From: Volvox africanus
Taxonomy: Eukaryota > Chlorophyta > Chlorophyceae > Chlamydomonadales > Volvocaceae
Assembly (NCBI GenBank): GCA_030268105.1
Contig: BSDZ01000009.1
Coordinates: forward strand, 1,249,501-1,313,500
DNA length: 64,000 nt
Direction of reading: 5' to 3'
Under the pieces are notes generated by a model that saw nothing but the letters and a program-made list of their open reading frames with translations, ran no database searches and was not told where the DNA came from. Shown here piece after piece: positions 54,601 through 64,000 of the stretch; position 1 is the first letter of the stretch, and each line of letters begins with the position of its first letter. The translations under genes and the position numbers were made by a program.

Positions 54601-56732
54601 ACCCCAAAAGAATTTCTCACCAAAACGTTCATGTCTAGTTCTGCCGTTTCCACCTTATGGCCGAGTGAATCAGCATTCTACGACCACACTCAGTTTGCTT
54701 GCCTCCCTCCCCAAGTGTTCCCTACCCCGCCCCGAAACACACACACGCACCAGCCACCGGATGTCCCTGTATGCCACGTTGCCCTCCTTCACGTGTTGCA
54801 GGAAGCGGGTAGGTGTGGCCACCACCACATCTATGGGACCCGATAGGGCCCGAGCTTGCTGGGAAACACTGTTGTGGAATTACCAGGGAAGCCATTGGAA
54901 ATGCGGAGAAATGGGCTGACGTTTGGAGGGCGCGGCTTGGGGAGCCGCAAACAGGTAGGGACAATCCTTCAAAATACACTGTGGAAAGCCACAACACGCA
55001 ATAAAATGCCAGTGGGGAAAGGCGTCGCGAGGAAAGTGCGCATTATTGCTTCCTGAGAGGAAGACATGGTGTGATGCACAACGATGGGGCCCCCGGTCTG
55101 GACGGACTGGGTTAAACTACGAGGTTTAAATACGCTGAGTCGGAGGAAGCTGAAGGGGAGTTATCGGAAGGCCGTTACAAAATCCCTAACCTGCATTGGC
55201 CAGAAGTGCCTACCTGTGAGCACGTCTACATTCCCCCCAAACTCCCTGCTCCGTTTTCTGCAAATCACCAACGATCACCCCGATTTCCTCTGCGCCGTGC
55301 TGTTCTTTGCCAACTTCCCCACCTCCCCGCCCCCATGCCCCGACCTCGCACCAGCCCACATACAAACAAACACAACCCTACAACAAAAGAGCCCCGCACC
55401 AGTGTGTAGAATGGACAGCAGTTGCGGAGAGGAGCCCTTACATGAACCTCTTGTACGTACCTCTTGTATGCGTTGACGCATGTGGCCCTAAACTTCGCAC
55501 TGTGACAGAGCGTCTTTGCCACCCCGGTGATCTGTTCTGTCAGTTCGCGAGTGGGACCCAGCACTAGCACTCGGGGGCGTTTGGGCCGCGGCACAAAGCC
55601 AGCGGCCTCATCCTGCTTGAGGGCCTGAACCTGCAGGTTGATAAACAACGCGCCCGGGCACAGAAGCCCATGACCGCGGATAGGAGAGGTGTGCTAAACA
55701 ACAAGCCCATGGGACACATGAATTTTCCCAGGGACACTTAATACCTAGTGAAATCTCGAAAGCACAGCAGTCGAGGAAGAGAGGCTACAATTGTAGACGT
55801 GTACGAATGTAGGAGTCTACTTCCAAGATTGCGGAGTGCGGCAGCAAAATAACTAAGAGATACTCATCGAGCAGAGGGCATAACGAACACCCGGGATGAG
55901 ATGGAGGGAAGGAGTGTTAGAAAGGAAAACGGCCGGCTGTCGCCGCATCACCACATATTTTTGCACATGCGTGTGGCGATTATTCTTAACAAGAAGTTCC
56001 CTAAAGCTGCTTCCAGACTATACAGTGTAATTGGATAACCTAAATAGCCCAGAAGAACTGATGTGCCTTGCTAGCAGGCGAGACACAGGACGGGACCGGA
56101 CGTGGGTCGTCTCACTCACGAGCGGCAGGAGGTACGCCAACGTTTTGCCGCTGCCGGTGTGGGAGGCGAGGAAGTAGTTCGAGGGCTGCTGCATTAGCGC
56201 GGGGATGGAGATGGACTGCGGCGAGGAAAAAGGAATGTTTTGTGGTTTTGTGCGGCAAGCAATCAGGCAGGCATGGGAACAGTGGCAAGGTTTAAGTCCT
56301 GGTCTTTCTAGTTCTTTGTGGATTCCTCATTCGGAATTAGAATACCGAGGACCTTACCTGAATATCCGTTGGTTCAGTGATCCCCATGCCGTGGAGTGCA
56401 GTCACTAGTGGCGCTTGAAGGCCCAGCTGCCCAAAGCTCCGCGGGGCAGCGGTGGCTGCTGGTGAGTCGCTGGGACGTGAGACATTAACAACGGTGAGCT
56501 GGGGAGCGCCCAGCGTGCGGTAAAGGTGGGAGGGTTGATGCTGAAAAATGGGGTTCCGCAGGAAAAGAGGACGGGAGCTTGCTGCCGATGGGACGGAGCG
56601 CTGTTGCGCTCCGCCGCCAGCGCTGGAGATACCTCGAAATGCCCAGACCCCGCGGCACAGGATTGTGGACATTCCGCGAGCTCTGTAAGGGAGGAAGAGC
56701 TTACGTGCCGCCGCCCGCAGCGCCTGCTGCAT
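51678..56732 (-). CDS. RH39: DEAD-box RNA helicase, RH39-like, probably organellar
   Basis: ATP-dependent RNA unwinding. Arabidopsis RH39 acts in chloroplast 23S rRNA hidden-break processing. Nine exons: 56358-56732, 56120-56215, 55461-55630, 54751-54868, 54207-54383, 53667-53756, 53090-53236, 52353-52670 and 51678-52010, giving 607 aa in continuous phase. The N-terminus [20 protein letters not shown] is basic and hydroxylated, like a transit peptide. Motifs: EPTDIQ (Q), ASHTGSGKT (I), PTREL (Ia), TPTRFLQH (Ib, usually TPGR), VVDEADT (II), SATIT (III), VFCNT (IV), [10 protein letters not shown] (V) and [10 protein letters not shown] (VI). RH39-type signatures are [30 protein letters not shown] and the basic, Gly-rich tail [15 protein letters not shown]. 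The exon 3/4 junction is inferred from phase. Divergent from the PDI gene. Confidence 0.9.
52263..52314 (+). repeat. (GATA)n microsatellite in helicase intron 8
   Basis: Imperfect GATA tetramer run directly beyond the last intron's donor side. Confidence 0.85.
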
Positions 56733-57160
56733 AGCGGGCGGCTGAATATAGGGTCTGAACTAAAGCCAAATCCTGTCTTTCGTTCTTAATGTTTCGTTTT
56801 TCAGGAATCACCACAAGTTTAAATATTAAGTGCTGAAAGGGTCATTTCTACAGCGTATTTCGGATAACCGTTTTGCAATATTTGCCCCGAAACGTTAAGC
56901 AAGCAATTTAAGACAAAAACGCCATGAAGAAGCCATTACTTACCCAGTTACAGTGGCGTGATGCAGTGTACCGGAATTTAAACAGACATTGGGCCCACGG
57001 AAGCCGTACGCGCGCTTGCGAAACCGCTTGGAAGTAAACCTTATAACCCAAAGTTCCCTCAGCTAAAAAGTGCATTGCGTTTGTTACTATCCGGCCACTA
57101 GCTTGGTCGCAGAACTTCTAACAAGTCTTGCGACGACGTGTCCCAGTTAGTGATCTCAGA
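56733..57160. promoter_or_regulatory. presumed bidirectional promoter of the RH39-like and PDI genes
   Basis: 428 bp between the two start codons. No box can be assigned by inspection. Confidence 0.45.
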
Positions 57161-59291
57161 ATGCGGATCGTTCTTGTTTGCGCTGCGCTCCTGGGCGCTC
57201 TTGCCCTTGCTCAGGCGTCTGATGATCCAACGCTTTCGCTGCCTGGCGTTGTTGATCTGAGTAAGTCGGAAGGCGAAGTTGATTGCGCGCAAGTTGCACT
57301 TCACCGGGACGACGGTTCTGCTAAGGCAAATTATTCGAGTAGCTTCGTAATCACAGATCTTTAGCGAATCCCGAATTCTGTCATGTCTTAGGGGACCGGT
57401 TAGCCAGGAGGACACTTCCAGTGACCATTCTCTCATGGCCTCTTTGCAGCTCCTGACACGTTCGACAAGTTGGTGAACGGCGCCAAGCACGCTATTGTGG
57501 AGTTCTATGCTGTAAGTGCCTGCCAGCCCACTTCGAAACGATAGCATTTAAAGTGGGTTCTCTTGAGGGGGCAGTCCTTCAACGCCCTCAGTGCCGGTTT
57601 CTTTTGTCCTCCAGCCATGGTGTGGCCACTGCAAGCGCATGGTACCGGAGCTCAAGAAGCTGGGAGAACTTGTCTCAGCAGACCCGAAGCTGAAAAGCCA
57701 GGTGGTGGTTGGCAAGGTGAGGCTTGCATGAGCTGAAGCTAGAGCGAGGGGTGTTTATCCGAGGGGACCGGCATGAAATGTGCGAAGCGATGCTTTGGTT
57801 CTCTTTGGGCTGGTGGGTTAGTCAGAACGAACAGCAATTACTGTATTTGACTGAATTGGTATGGTCGTACACGTGTCCGTGCTGGTAGTGACTCGTGTAC
57901 CCGAGCACAATGTGGGTCCTCGCCCAAATTCCCTCCACAGGTCAATGCTGACAACCACCGGTCGCTTGGCGAGAAGTTCGGGGTTGGCGGCTTTCCTACG
58001 AGTAAGTGTACTTTTACGTTGAAAATGCTGGTTCTAGGAACTCCGGAATTGTTGGCACCCTTGGCCTGTTTAAGGTTAGGATTACTGTTACCTACATCAT
58101 GCGCAAGTCAACGATTACCTTTCTACATGCCTCTGCCCCAATCTCCATACCTGCAGTCAAGTACTTCGCGCGGGGCAAGCCCGTTAACAAGGACACTGCG
58201 GAGGAGTAAGTGGGAATTGTGAGGGCAGAGCGACGGTTGATTTAGTGGGGAGAAAATTGAGTACCCAGTAAGCTCGACAGTAATTGTTGCCAGGGCCACT
58301 GAGACAAATTTTTCAAAACCGACTTCCGTCCAAATTGGGCCATCAGATTCTCCCCTTCCTGACAAGTATGTTATCTGCCTTCCCCTCTCCTCCACATCAG
58401 CTACCAGCAGGCTCGCACTGCCACCGCCTTCATTGACTTCCTGAAGCAGAAGCTGGCTGCGGACAAGGTACGCGTGGTGACATGCTTATAATGCAAGTTT
58501 GTATACAGCAACATCGCCAATTTGCCCTTTCTGTTGCCTGCTGCCGCGAACCTGCAAGCAGCTGGCACGAACATGGCCGGTTTACACATGGACTGCATTC
58601 CTTGGTTCTTAGTTGGATCCCCGAGGGTAACCTTCGACGGACCTATCTTTCATGACGAAGACATGCGGTGGAATGCGATTCGGCCCAGTATTCATCCGGT
58701 CGTTGATTGGGGGTTGAGTATCTTTCGTGACACACGCCTATTGCTGTAGAGCTTTGCGCGCGTTGAGGTTCTGGACCCCATTGCCAAAAAGTTCGTGGAA
58801 GCTGAGGATAAGGCTGCTGTCATCGCTGAGGCTGAGGCGGCCGCTGCCACCGTTGATGCCGAGGATGTCAAGGCCAATGCCGACGTTTATGTCAAAGTTA
58901 TGCAGAAGACCCTGGAGAAGGTGCGTGAACGAGGAGCATTGGTGGACAAGGAATGATTTTGCATTGCATGCCACGAATGAAAAATAATGACTTCCCTAGC
59001 GGTGCTGTATAAACAGTTGTTTGTCTTGGTTCGCATCCTTCAGCTGCCATCCTCTCGGCTTTACAAACCGTTCCTGTACCTTCGCCTGCTAAGTAAGAGC
59101 GCTAGAAATTCGACTTCGAACTGTTTTTCGCGATTGCGCGATTGCCATTTCAGGGCGTCGAGTACTTGTCGAAGGAGAAGGCCCGTTTGGAGAAGATTCT
59201 TGCGGGTGGCAATGTTGCGGCCGCGAAGGTGGATGAGATGAGCCGCAAGGCCTCCATTCTGGGTGCCTTCCTGGACGAGGATGAGGAGTAA
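57161..59291 (+). CDS. protein disulfide isomerase, single thioredoxin domain with C-terminal helical (ERp29/PDI-D-like) domain
   Basis: Forms and rearranges disulphides in the ER. Eight exons: 57161-57260, 57450-57511, 57615-57716, 57941-58001, 58157-58205, 58401-58467, 58750-58920 and 59154-59291, giving 249 aa. I chose the ATG at 57161 over the in-frame one at 57128 because it begins a clean signal peptide, MRIVLVCAALLGALALAQA. The thioredoxin domain reads LTPDTFDKLV, IVEFYAPWCGHCKRMVPE (active-site CGHC at 57-60), GVGGFPTIKYF (cis-Pro), then TAFIDFLKQKL. The C-terminal part (FARVEVLDPIAKKFV, KNADVYVKVMQKTLEKGVEY, SRKASILGAFLDEDEE) is all-helical, as in PDI-D/ERp29. Most plant relatives have two thioredoxin domains. 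There is no KDEL/HDEL; the protein ends in an acidic DEDEE, so retention must differ. Confidence 0.92.
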
Positions 59292-60640
59292 ATTGACACC
59301 CATCGCTGAACCTGCTATGGTGAACTATTGCTCTCCATTGCTCTCCAAGGGTTGTGTTTATGACAACGGAAGGAGCTAGAGCGTTTGGACGGATAGACGT
59401 TGTTGGTTCGGGGAGTCCTAGAGTTTGGGGGTATGTCGGGGACTGTCGCATCTGCACTATACGCAGCTTGGGCCGTGAGACCTAGAGCAATGATCTTAGG
59501 GGATGCTTTGCCGGATGTCCTCGTGGTCCACCAAACCTTGTGGTTTTAACCAGTATTCTTAAAGTGGAATTAAGCGATGCCACGATGTCAACAAATGGGA
59601 CACCAGGCGGGTCCTTCCGTACCACCGAAACGGCCGCCCACATGCTGCAATCGGAACGTAACCGCTATGAGAGTCGCAAACCCTAGGTTCATAACAGGGA
59701 TATAGGGTAGTACTAAAAGCAGCGACTCGCATGTATGTGGGGAAAGGCCTGTAGAAAGGATACGAACACACACGTCATACATTGAAAATTTGCGTCGATA
59801 GGGATGTGTGACGCTCGGGCACGACAACGTTAACATTTGCAGTACACTGAGTGAAGAAGATAAGTGAAGACGACCCGCGACCAACAGATGCAGCTGTAGC
59901 GCAACCTTTCATTGCATGACCATCAGACGTTGGTCATAAGTCGAAATGGTAATGCACGCATCGGCCAGCCTCCAGTACCTGCCGTCCTGACCTCCCTTCA
60001 AACCGCATCACACAAGCCGACATGTCACCCTCCCAAATCCCGCCGATGTCATGCCCATGCTGAGCAAAAGCTAAAGGCCCGGAAGGCCAATGCGAAGTGC
60101 AGGACAATCAACAGCGGCTCGGGTGATATATGGCGAGGAGGGCCACTGCGCTCGGACAAATTTAGTATGCTATACACATCACGTTCAACCTGCCAGCCTC
60201 ATATCTCCGGATTACGAATACCCGGTGCCAGAAGTTCTCACTCGGAAAATCAACACAACGGAGGTGAGAGCAGTAGCTCCTAAACGCCCGGCCCAACCAC
60301 GACACCGGTTACCTTCAAGCCGCATCATTGCAGCAAAGTTTCCAACCACTACCCAACCGAAAACAGTGCAATTACACAAGCGCTGGTTGACCAACGAACA
60401 CGACTTTATTATGAGGCATCTGGTGGGATACATAAAAGCGTAGGTAAAACGTCCCGAAGCCGCAACGTCCGTTGCTGCTGCCCTACCTGCGATGTCGGAT
60501 GGACCGGAAGTGCGGCGCCGTCCCAATCTTCCGCTGGTCTCGCGATATATCGATAAACTGCTCGATGCTGCCGCACCTCCCCGTGGATCCAGATATAGCG
60601 GTTGGTACGATTACATTTTCCCGCGTTTTTGTGCGCTCTG
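59292..60640. other. convergent intergenic region
   Basis: Between the PDI and PARP-finger genes. Only short frames occur; no gene called. Confidence 0.5.
60611..60615 (-). promoter_or_regulatory. TGTAA polyadenylation signal candidate for the PARP-finger gene
   Basis: TTACA on the plus strand, about 26 nt past the stop at 60641; a second lies at 60372-60376. Confidence 0.4.
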
Positions 60641-62981
60641 TTATCGCTTGCGCTTTGGATATGGAGACTTCGGATTCAACGATTGCAGCGGCTGCGACCT
60701 TGGGCGGAGCGATTTGGGTGAAGGGGGCTTCCGCTGCAGCTGCTGCGATTGCTCCGAGGACCGCTGCAACTGGGGTGCTTGTTTAAGCTGCGGCTCGTTC
60801 TCTGGAGATTGCCGTGGTGGAGGCTCCATCACCTCCCGCGTGACAGCGTCTGCTGCTGCCCCATCCTCGCTGCCCCAGGACCCATGGGTCGCGGCATCTT
60901 CCTCGCCTGCCTCTACCCCCGGCCCCTCGGCGCTGTCCTCCCCCGAGTCATCCATCAGGATGTCCTCCTCACTAGCCTCCTCCTCAACCACGACCGCCTC
61001 GTTGTCCACTTTCATACCATCCGTCTTGGGGCATTCCGGGGTAACAGCAGAGGTCCCTCCGCCATCAGACCCCACCCCTGGGGCCGCCGCTGGACGTTCT
61101 CCAGCGGGATTGTTAGGAGATGCAGCTCCCAGTTTTTCCCTTTCCAGTTTCTCCACGTTCGTTTTTTCGTTCCCTCCATCCCCCTGCTCCGTTTTTTGCC
61201 GCTTGGTTGGTAGGTCTGTGGCCTCTCCAGCAGCCGGTCCGCTTCGTAATCGTTTCAACCCCTTCTCCTCCGCCGCCTTCGCATCCTCTTCCTGCTTCTC
61301 CTCCTCGTCTTCCTCCTCCTCTTGCTGCTGCTCCTCCGCCATCGGTGGAGACTGAGCATCCTCTTGCTGCTGCTCCGCTCGGTCCATCTGACTGCCCTTC
61401 GTCTCCTCAATATCCATTTCCGGTAGCACCTCACCTTCCGACCGCGGCTCATCAGGTACAGCCTGCTGCTGCTCTCCCTCCGGTCTACCCATCGCCGGTG
61501 CCGCAGCAGCGGCGGTGCCGCCGGCGCCTCGGGGCCCCGCTGCTGCGCCTCGACGTGTGGCTTGGGTCCGCTGACTGCGCCGGCGTCTGCCCTCCGGCAG
61601 GGCAGCACTTCCATTAATCGCCGCTGAATCGTCAAGCAGCGGCTCGGCGGCTGTTGAAGCAGCGGCGACGCCGGGGCCGCCGCCCGCCTCCACCTCCAAG
61701 CCATGTTCCAGAGGCTCACCTTGTACATCAGGTGAGTGCTGCTGGTGCGATGCAGCCCCTGATGCTCCTGCGGCCTCGGCTGCCTTTGCCGCTCCGCCCT
61801 CTGATATTGTATTCGTTGCCGGGCTCCGCTCAAGCTCCCCCCCACCTTCCACCGTCTCCCTGCGAGACGGCTTCGCTTCCTCCGCCCCTAGTCCAGCAGC
61901 TGGGGACTTGCCAACGCGGCCAAGCACTGCACGGCTTGGTTTGGCGTGATGTCTGCTCGCAGGTTCCCCAGCCGCCGCTGTCACTCCCCGGGTTATACGC
62001 CTCTCAGTCCGCCCCTCCCCCGAAGACCCCCCAGCCGCCTCCTGCGGGCGGTGGTGCTGCTGGTCCTGCTGCTCACGATCCCTTTTCTGTTCCTGCTCCT
62101 GCTTCTCCTCCTCCTCCTCCTCCTCCTCCTCCTCCTCTTCCTCCTCAATTTCTCCAAGGATTTTTTTGAGCTCGTGCAAGACTGCGTCTCGCTCGTCCGC
62201 ATTAAGGTTCTTTAGGCCCGGCAGCCGAACTATGGAACCGTGCGATTTGACAACTGATGTTGCTACCTTTCTGGAAACACATCTTGGAAAATGCCTATAC
62301 ATAAATCCCGTCGCATTTCAAAATAAGTTAATACGTATGTGAGAGAGATGGAGGCCATGATCACCCGTGATAGAATAAATAGCCCACATTGACGTCTCGC
62401 ATAAGTTATTAACAAGAGATAACAGGAAGTGAGATCCTAGCGCGTGGATGGCAAAGTGGCCGACAATGGAAACCGTGGGAACTTCAGCCCTCCCGATTGG
62501 TGAGGATATGCTGGCTGGTGTCACTCTGTCGCCTCAGGCACGCACAGACATGCAATCTCATACCTGCCACGTGGGCGCCCTCTTTTAGAATCCAACACCA
62601 GTTGCAGGTTTCCGTCCGTGATATCTTTATAACATTCTGCGTGGTTTCAATAGGAAAAAATCAATAGGCAGAACCGACGACAGCGGGCTGAAGTGGCATG
62701 CAAATCTTAGTGTTAAACAATAGAGGACGGAGGGTGACCCACGGGTCGGTACAAGCTGCCTAACGTTATCTCAAGCGCCTGATGCTGTTTCCTGTGATAT
62801 GGGACCCAATCAGTACCATTTGAGGCGTCAAGAGTAGCCCTACGCCAAGATCATGCTTAATCTGTTTGGGAAAGGTGTCCCTACCTTAGGCTTCATCGAA
62901 CAGGGTTAGGCCTATCATGTTTCGCTCACCTAAGCACTTGCCGCCGCCGCCTTTCGCATGGTGGATGTGGTAACTGGGCAT
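60641..62981 (-). CDS. PARP-type zinc-finger protein with long acidic low-complexity tail
   Basis: Predicted 592 aa from three exons: 62930-62981, 62564-62636 and 60641-62294, in phase. The ATG at 62981 gives MPSYHIHHAKGGGGKCLEC, the start of a PARP-type zinc finger (Y.IEYAKSGR..CK.C in the family). It is followed by DITDGNLQLVL (I..G.LRL) and, in exon 3, RHFPRCVSRKV (W.H..CF), then GLKNLNADERDAVLHELKKI (GFD.L...DQ..V...I). Known: such fingers recognise DNA breaks in PARP1, DNA ligase III and plant ZDP. The proposed ligands are C16, C19, H43 and C47; the last spacing is H-x3-C rather than H-x2-C. After residue ~75 come a 16-17-residue Glu run, long Ala/Gly/Gln/Glu segments and a basic end, PKRKR*. 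No catalytic domain is visible. A role in DNA-damage or chromatin binding is inference. Confidence 0.7.
62104..62151 (-). repeat. GAG/GAA trinucleotide run encoding poly-Glu
   Basis: CTC/TTC repeats on the plus strand inside exon 3 of the PARP-finger gene. Confidence 0.85.
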
Positions 62982-63269
62982 TTTGAATTGAGGGCAGCTA
63001 AGCCACGGCAGGGTGGGTCCACGAAAAAAGACGCAAATAGGCCAGGCACAATGTTTGCGGGCGCTCCAAGCCCGGGTTGCAACCTTGGACTCAGACAGGC
63101 TGCAAAAAAGTTGCTAAAGGCGTAGGACATACGTAAAAAGAAGGGCTTGCAGGAAGATTATGTCAACCTTCCTACACTCCAAATTCCGGAACCCTTGATG
63201 AACTGTCTCGCCCGGATGCGAAGACCTTAAGAAGCGTGTATCAGACAAGGGAAAGTGAAAACTATTTGA

Positions 63270-63611
63270 CTAGAAAGCCATGGACATGTGACATCGCAAT
63301 GACAAAACCTTCTTTTCGGGAATATATGTGTATAATAGTATAACGGAGCAGAGGGCCCGAGAATCCATCACCTGAGAATATCCATGTTGTGTCCCTGTTT
63401 CAATCGTCCTTTTTAAGAAAGCCCCCAGCCAGTGGCGATGCAACTTGAACTTTGCATCAAGCAGAGTATCGTCCATTTTCCAGACAGCCATAGCAAGCGC
63501 GGGATGTGCTTTGTCCTCTGCAACCCTGCTGTATGCCATCAGTTCACAATGCAACCCTTCCAAGACTGAAACCCTTTTGTTACATTTGGTCCCTGGCGTC
63601 CGGTCATCCAT
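63270..63611 (-). CDS. unassigned ORF, possibly an exon
   Basis: ATG at 63611 opens a 113-codon frame reading VSVLEGLHCELMAYSRVAED, HPALAMAVWKMDDTLLDAKF and HRHWLGAFLKRTIETGTQHG. The composition is protein-like with amphipathic helices, but I recognise no family. A GTGATG donor-like site follows GYSQ near 63372. It lies upstream of the PARP-finger start on the same strand; I found no in-phase join to it. Confidence 0.35.
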   Translation of the reverse strand: MDDRTPGTKCNKRVSVLEGLHCELMAYSRVAEDKAHPALAMAVWKMDDTLLDAKFKLHRHWLGAFLKRTIETGTQHGYSQVMDSRALCSVILLYTYIPEKKVLSLRCHMSMAF

Positions 63612-64000
63612 TCATTTGTGGGTCTGGAGCAGCGCAAAAGGATTAGATGCCCTGTCTGGCGAATTTCTAAGACCTTAAGGTTAACTAGCCGTTCTCTTCT
63701 CATCTTCTCATTCAGCTACACAGCCCTGATAGCATAATAATGACGTCAACAACCGTGACATAAAAAAATCACTTTATTTTGACTGCTCGCCCGATGGCAT
63801 CTCTTAACACACGCGTTATTAAGCCATAGGTAGATGTCGCGCACTCACAAGGTACACATGAGACCCCCCCACGCTCCCTTACAGCTACTGTGCAATGTTC
63901 ACCTCTAACAGAGCGCCAGGCCGTGCTTCCTGACCACGCCAGGTCGTTGGCACAACACCAGGCCAGGCCCGGAAATCTGCTTGCAGACGCATAATCAGAC
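63612..64000. other. right edge, no feature recognised
   Basis: No open frame or RNA gene that I can support. Confidence 0.4.

Noticed and set aside
57098..57547. 149-codon minus-strand ORF over the PDI 5' end
   Set aside because: Antisense to the PDI signal peptide exon and intron; no features of its own.
61120..62215. Plus-strand Leu/Pro-rich ORFs
   Set aside because: Antisense shadows of the Glu/Gln-rich coding exon on the minus strand.

Overview
This looks like nuclear DNA of a volvocine green alga, probably Volvox-like or a close colonial relative. The evidence is intron-dense genes with clean GT..AG junctions, Gln/Ala/Gly/Glu homopolymer runs in proteins, TGTAA-type polyadenylation candidates, an octotricopeptide-like protein, and intergenic stretches full of decayed retroelements. 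Gene models were built by hand from splice junctions, reading-phase continuity and family motifs. No alignment or expression data were available.

Layout. 1-1411 (-): DPH6 (diphthine-ammonia ligase), running off the left edge. 1683-5373: an unusual 3.7-kb element with ~350-bp terminal inverted repeats and two tandem internal units of homopyrimidine/homopurine DNA. It sits between the divergent DPH6 gene and a START/SRPBCC-like lipid-binding candidate (5545-9115, +). 10923-14479 (-): a PAP2-C/sphingomyelin-synthase-type membrane enzyme. 15.4-22.4 kb: AT-rich repeat graveyard with a tyrosine-recombinase fragment, Ty1/copia gag, Ty3/gypsy gag and RNase H, partly arranged as an inverted duplication. 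22487-23031 (-): small secreted protein candidate. 24171-31714 (+): a large armadillo-TIR protein with a coiled-coil and low-complexity tail.

35263-37752 (+): OPR-like RNA-binding protein (5' end unresolved) with poly-Gln inserts. 39350-40008 (-): TIM9, divergent from 40221-47668 (+): ALDH22, a membrane-anchored aldehyde dehydrogenase with 14 exons. 48857-48959 (-): intron-containing tRNA-Asp(GTC). 51678-56732 (-): RH39-like DEAD-box helicase with 9 exons, divergent from 57161-59291 (+): single-thioredoxin-domain PDI. 60641-62981 (-): PARP-type zinc-finger protein with a long acidic tail.

Functionally these are mostly unlinked housekeeping genes: translation-factor modification, mitochondrial import, ER folding and organelle RNA metabolism. 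Three close divergent pairs (DPH6/START-like, TIM9/ALDH22, RH39-like/PDI) probably share promoters, and the first of these is split by the inverted-repeat element. The most interesting items are the ARM-TIR protein (SARM1-like domain order, retained candidate catalytic Glu), the promoter-inserted foldback element, and the zinc-finger protein.
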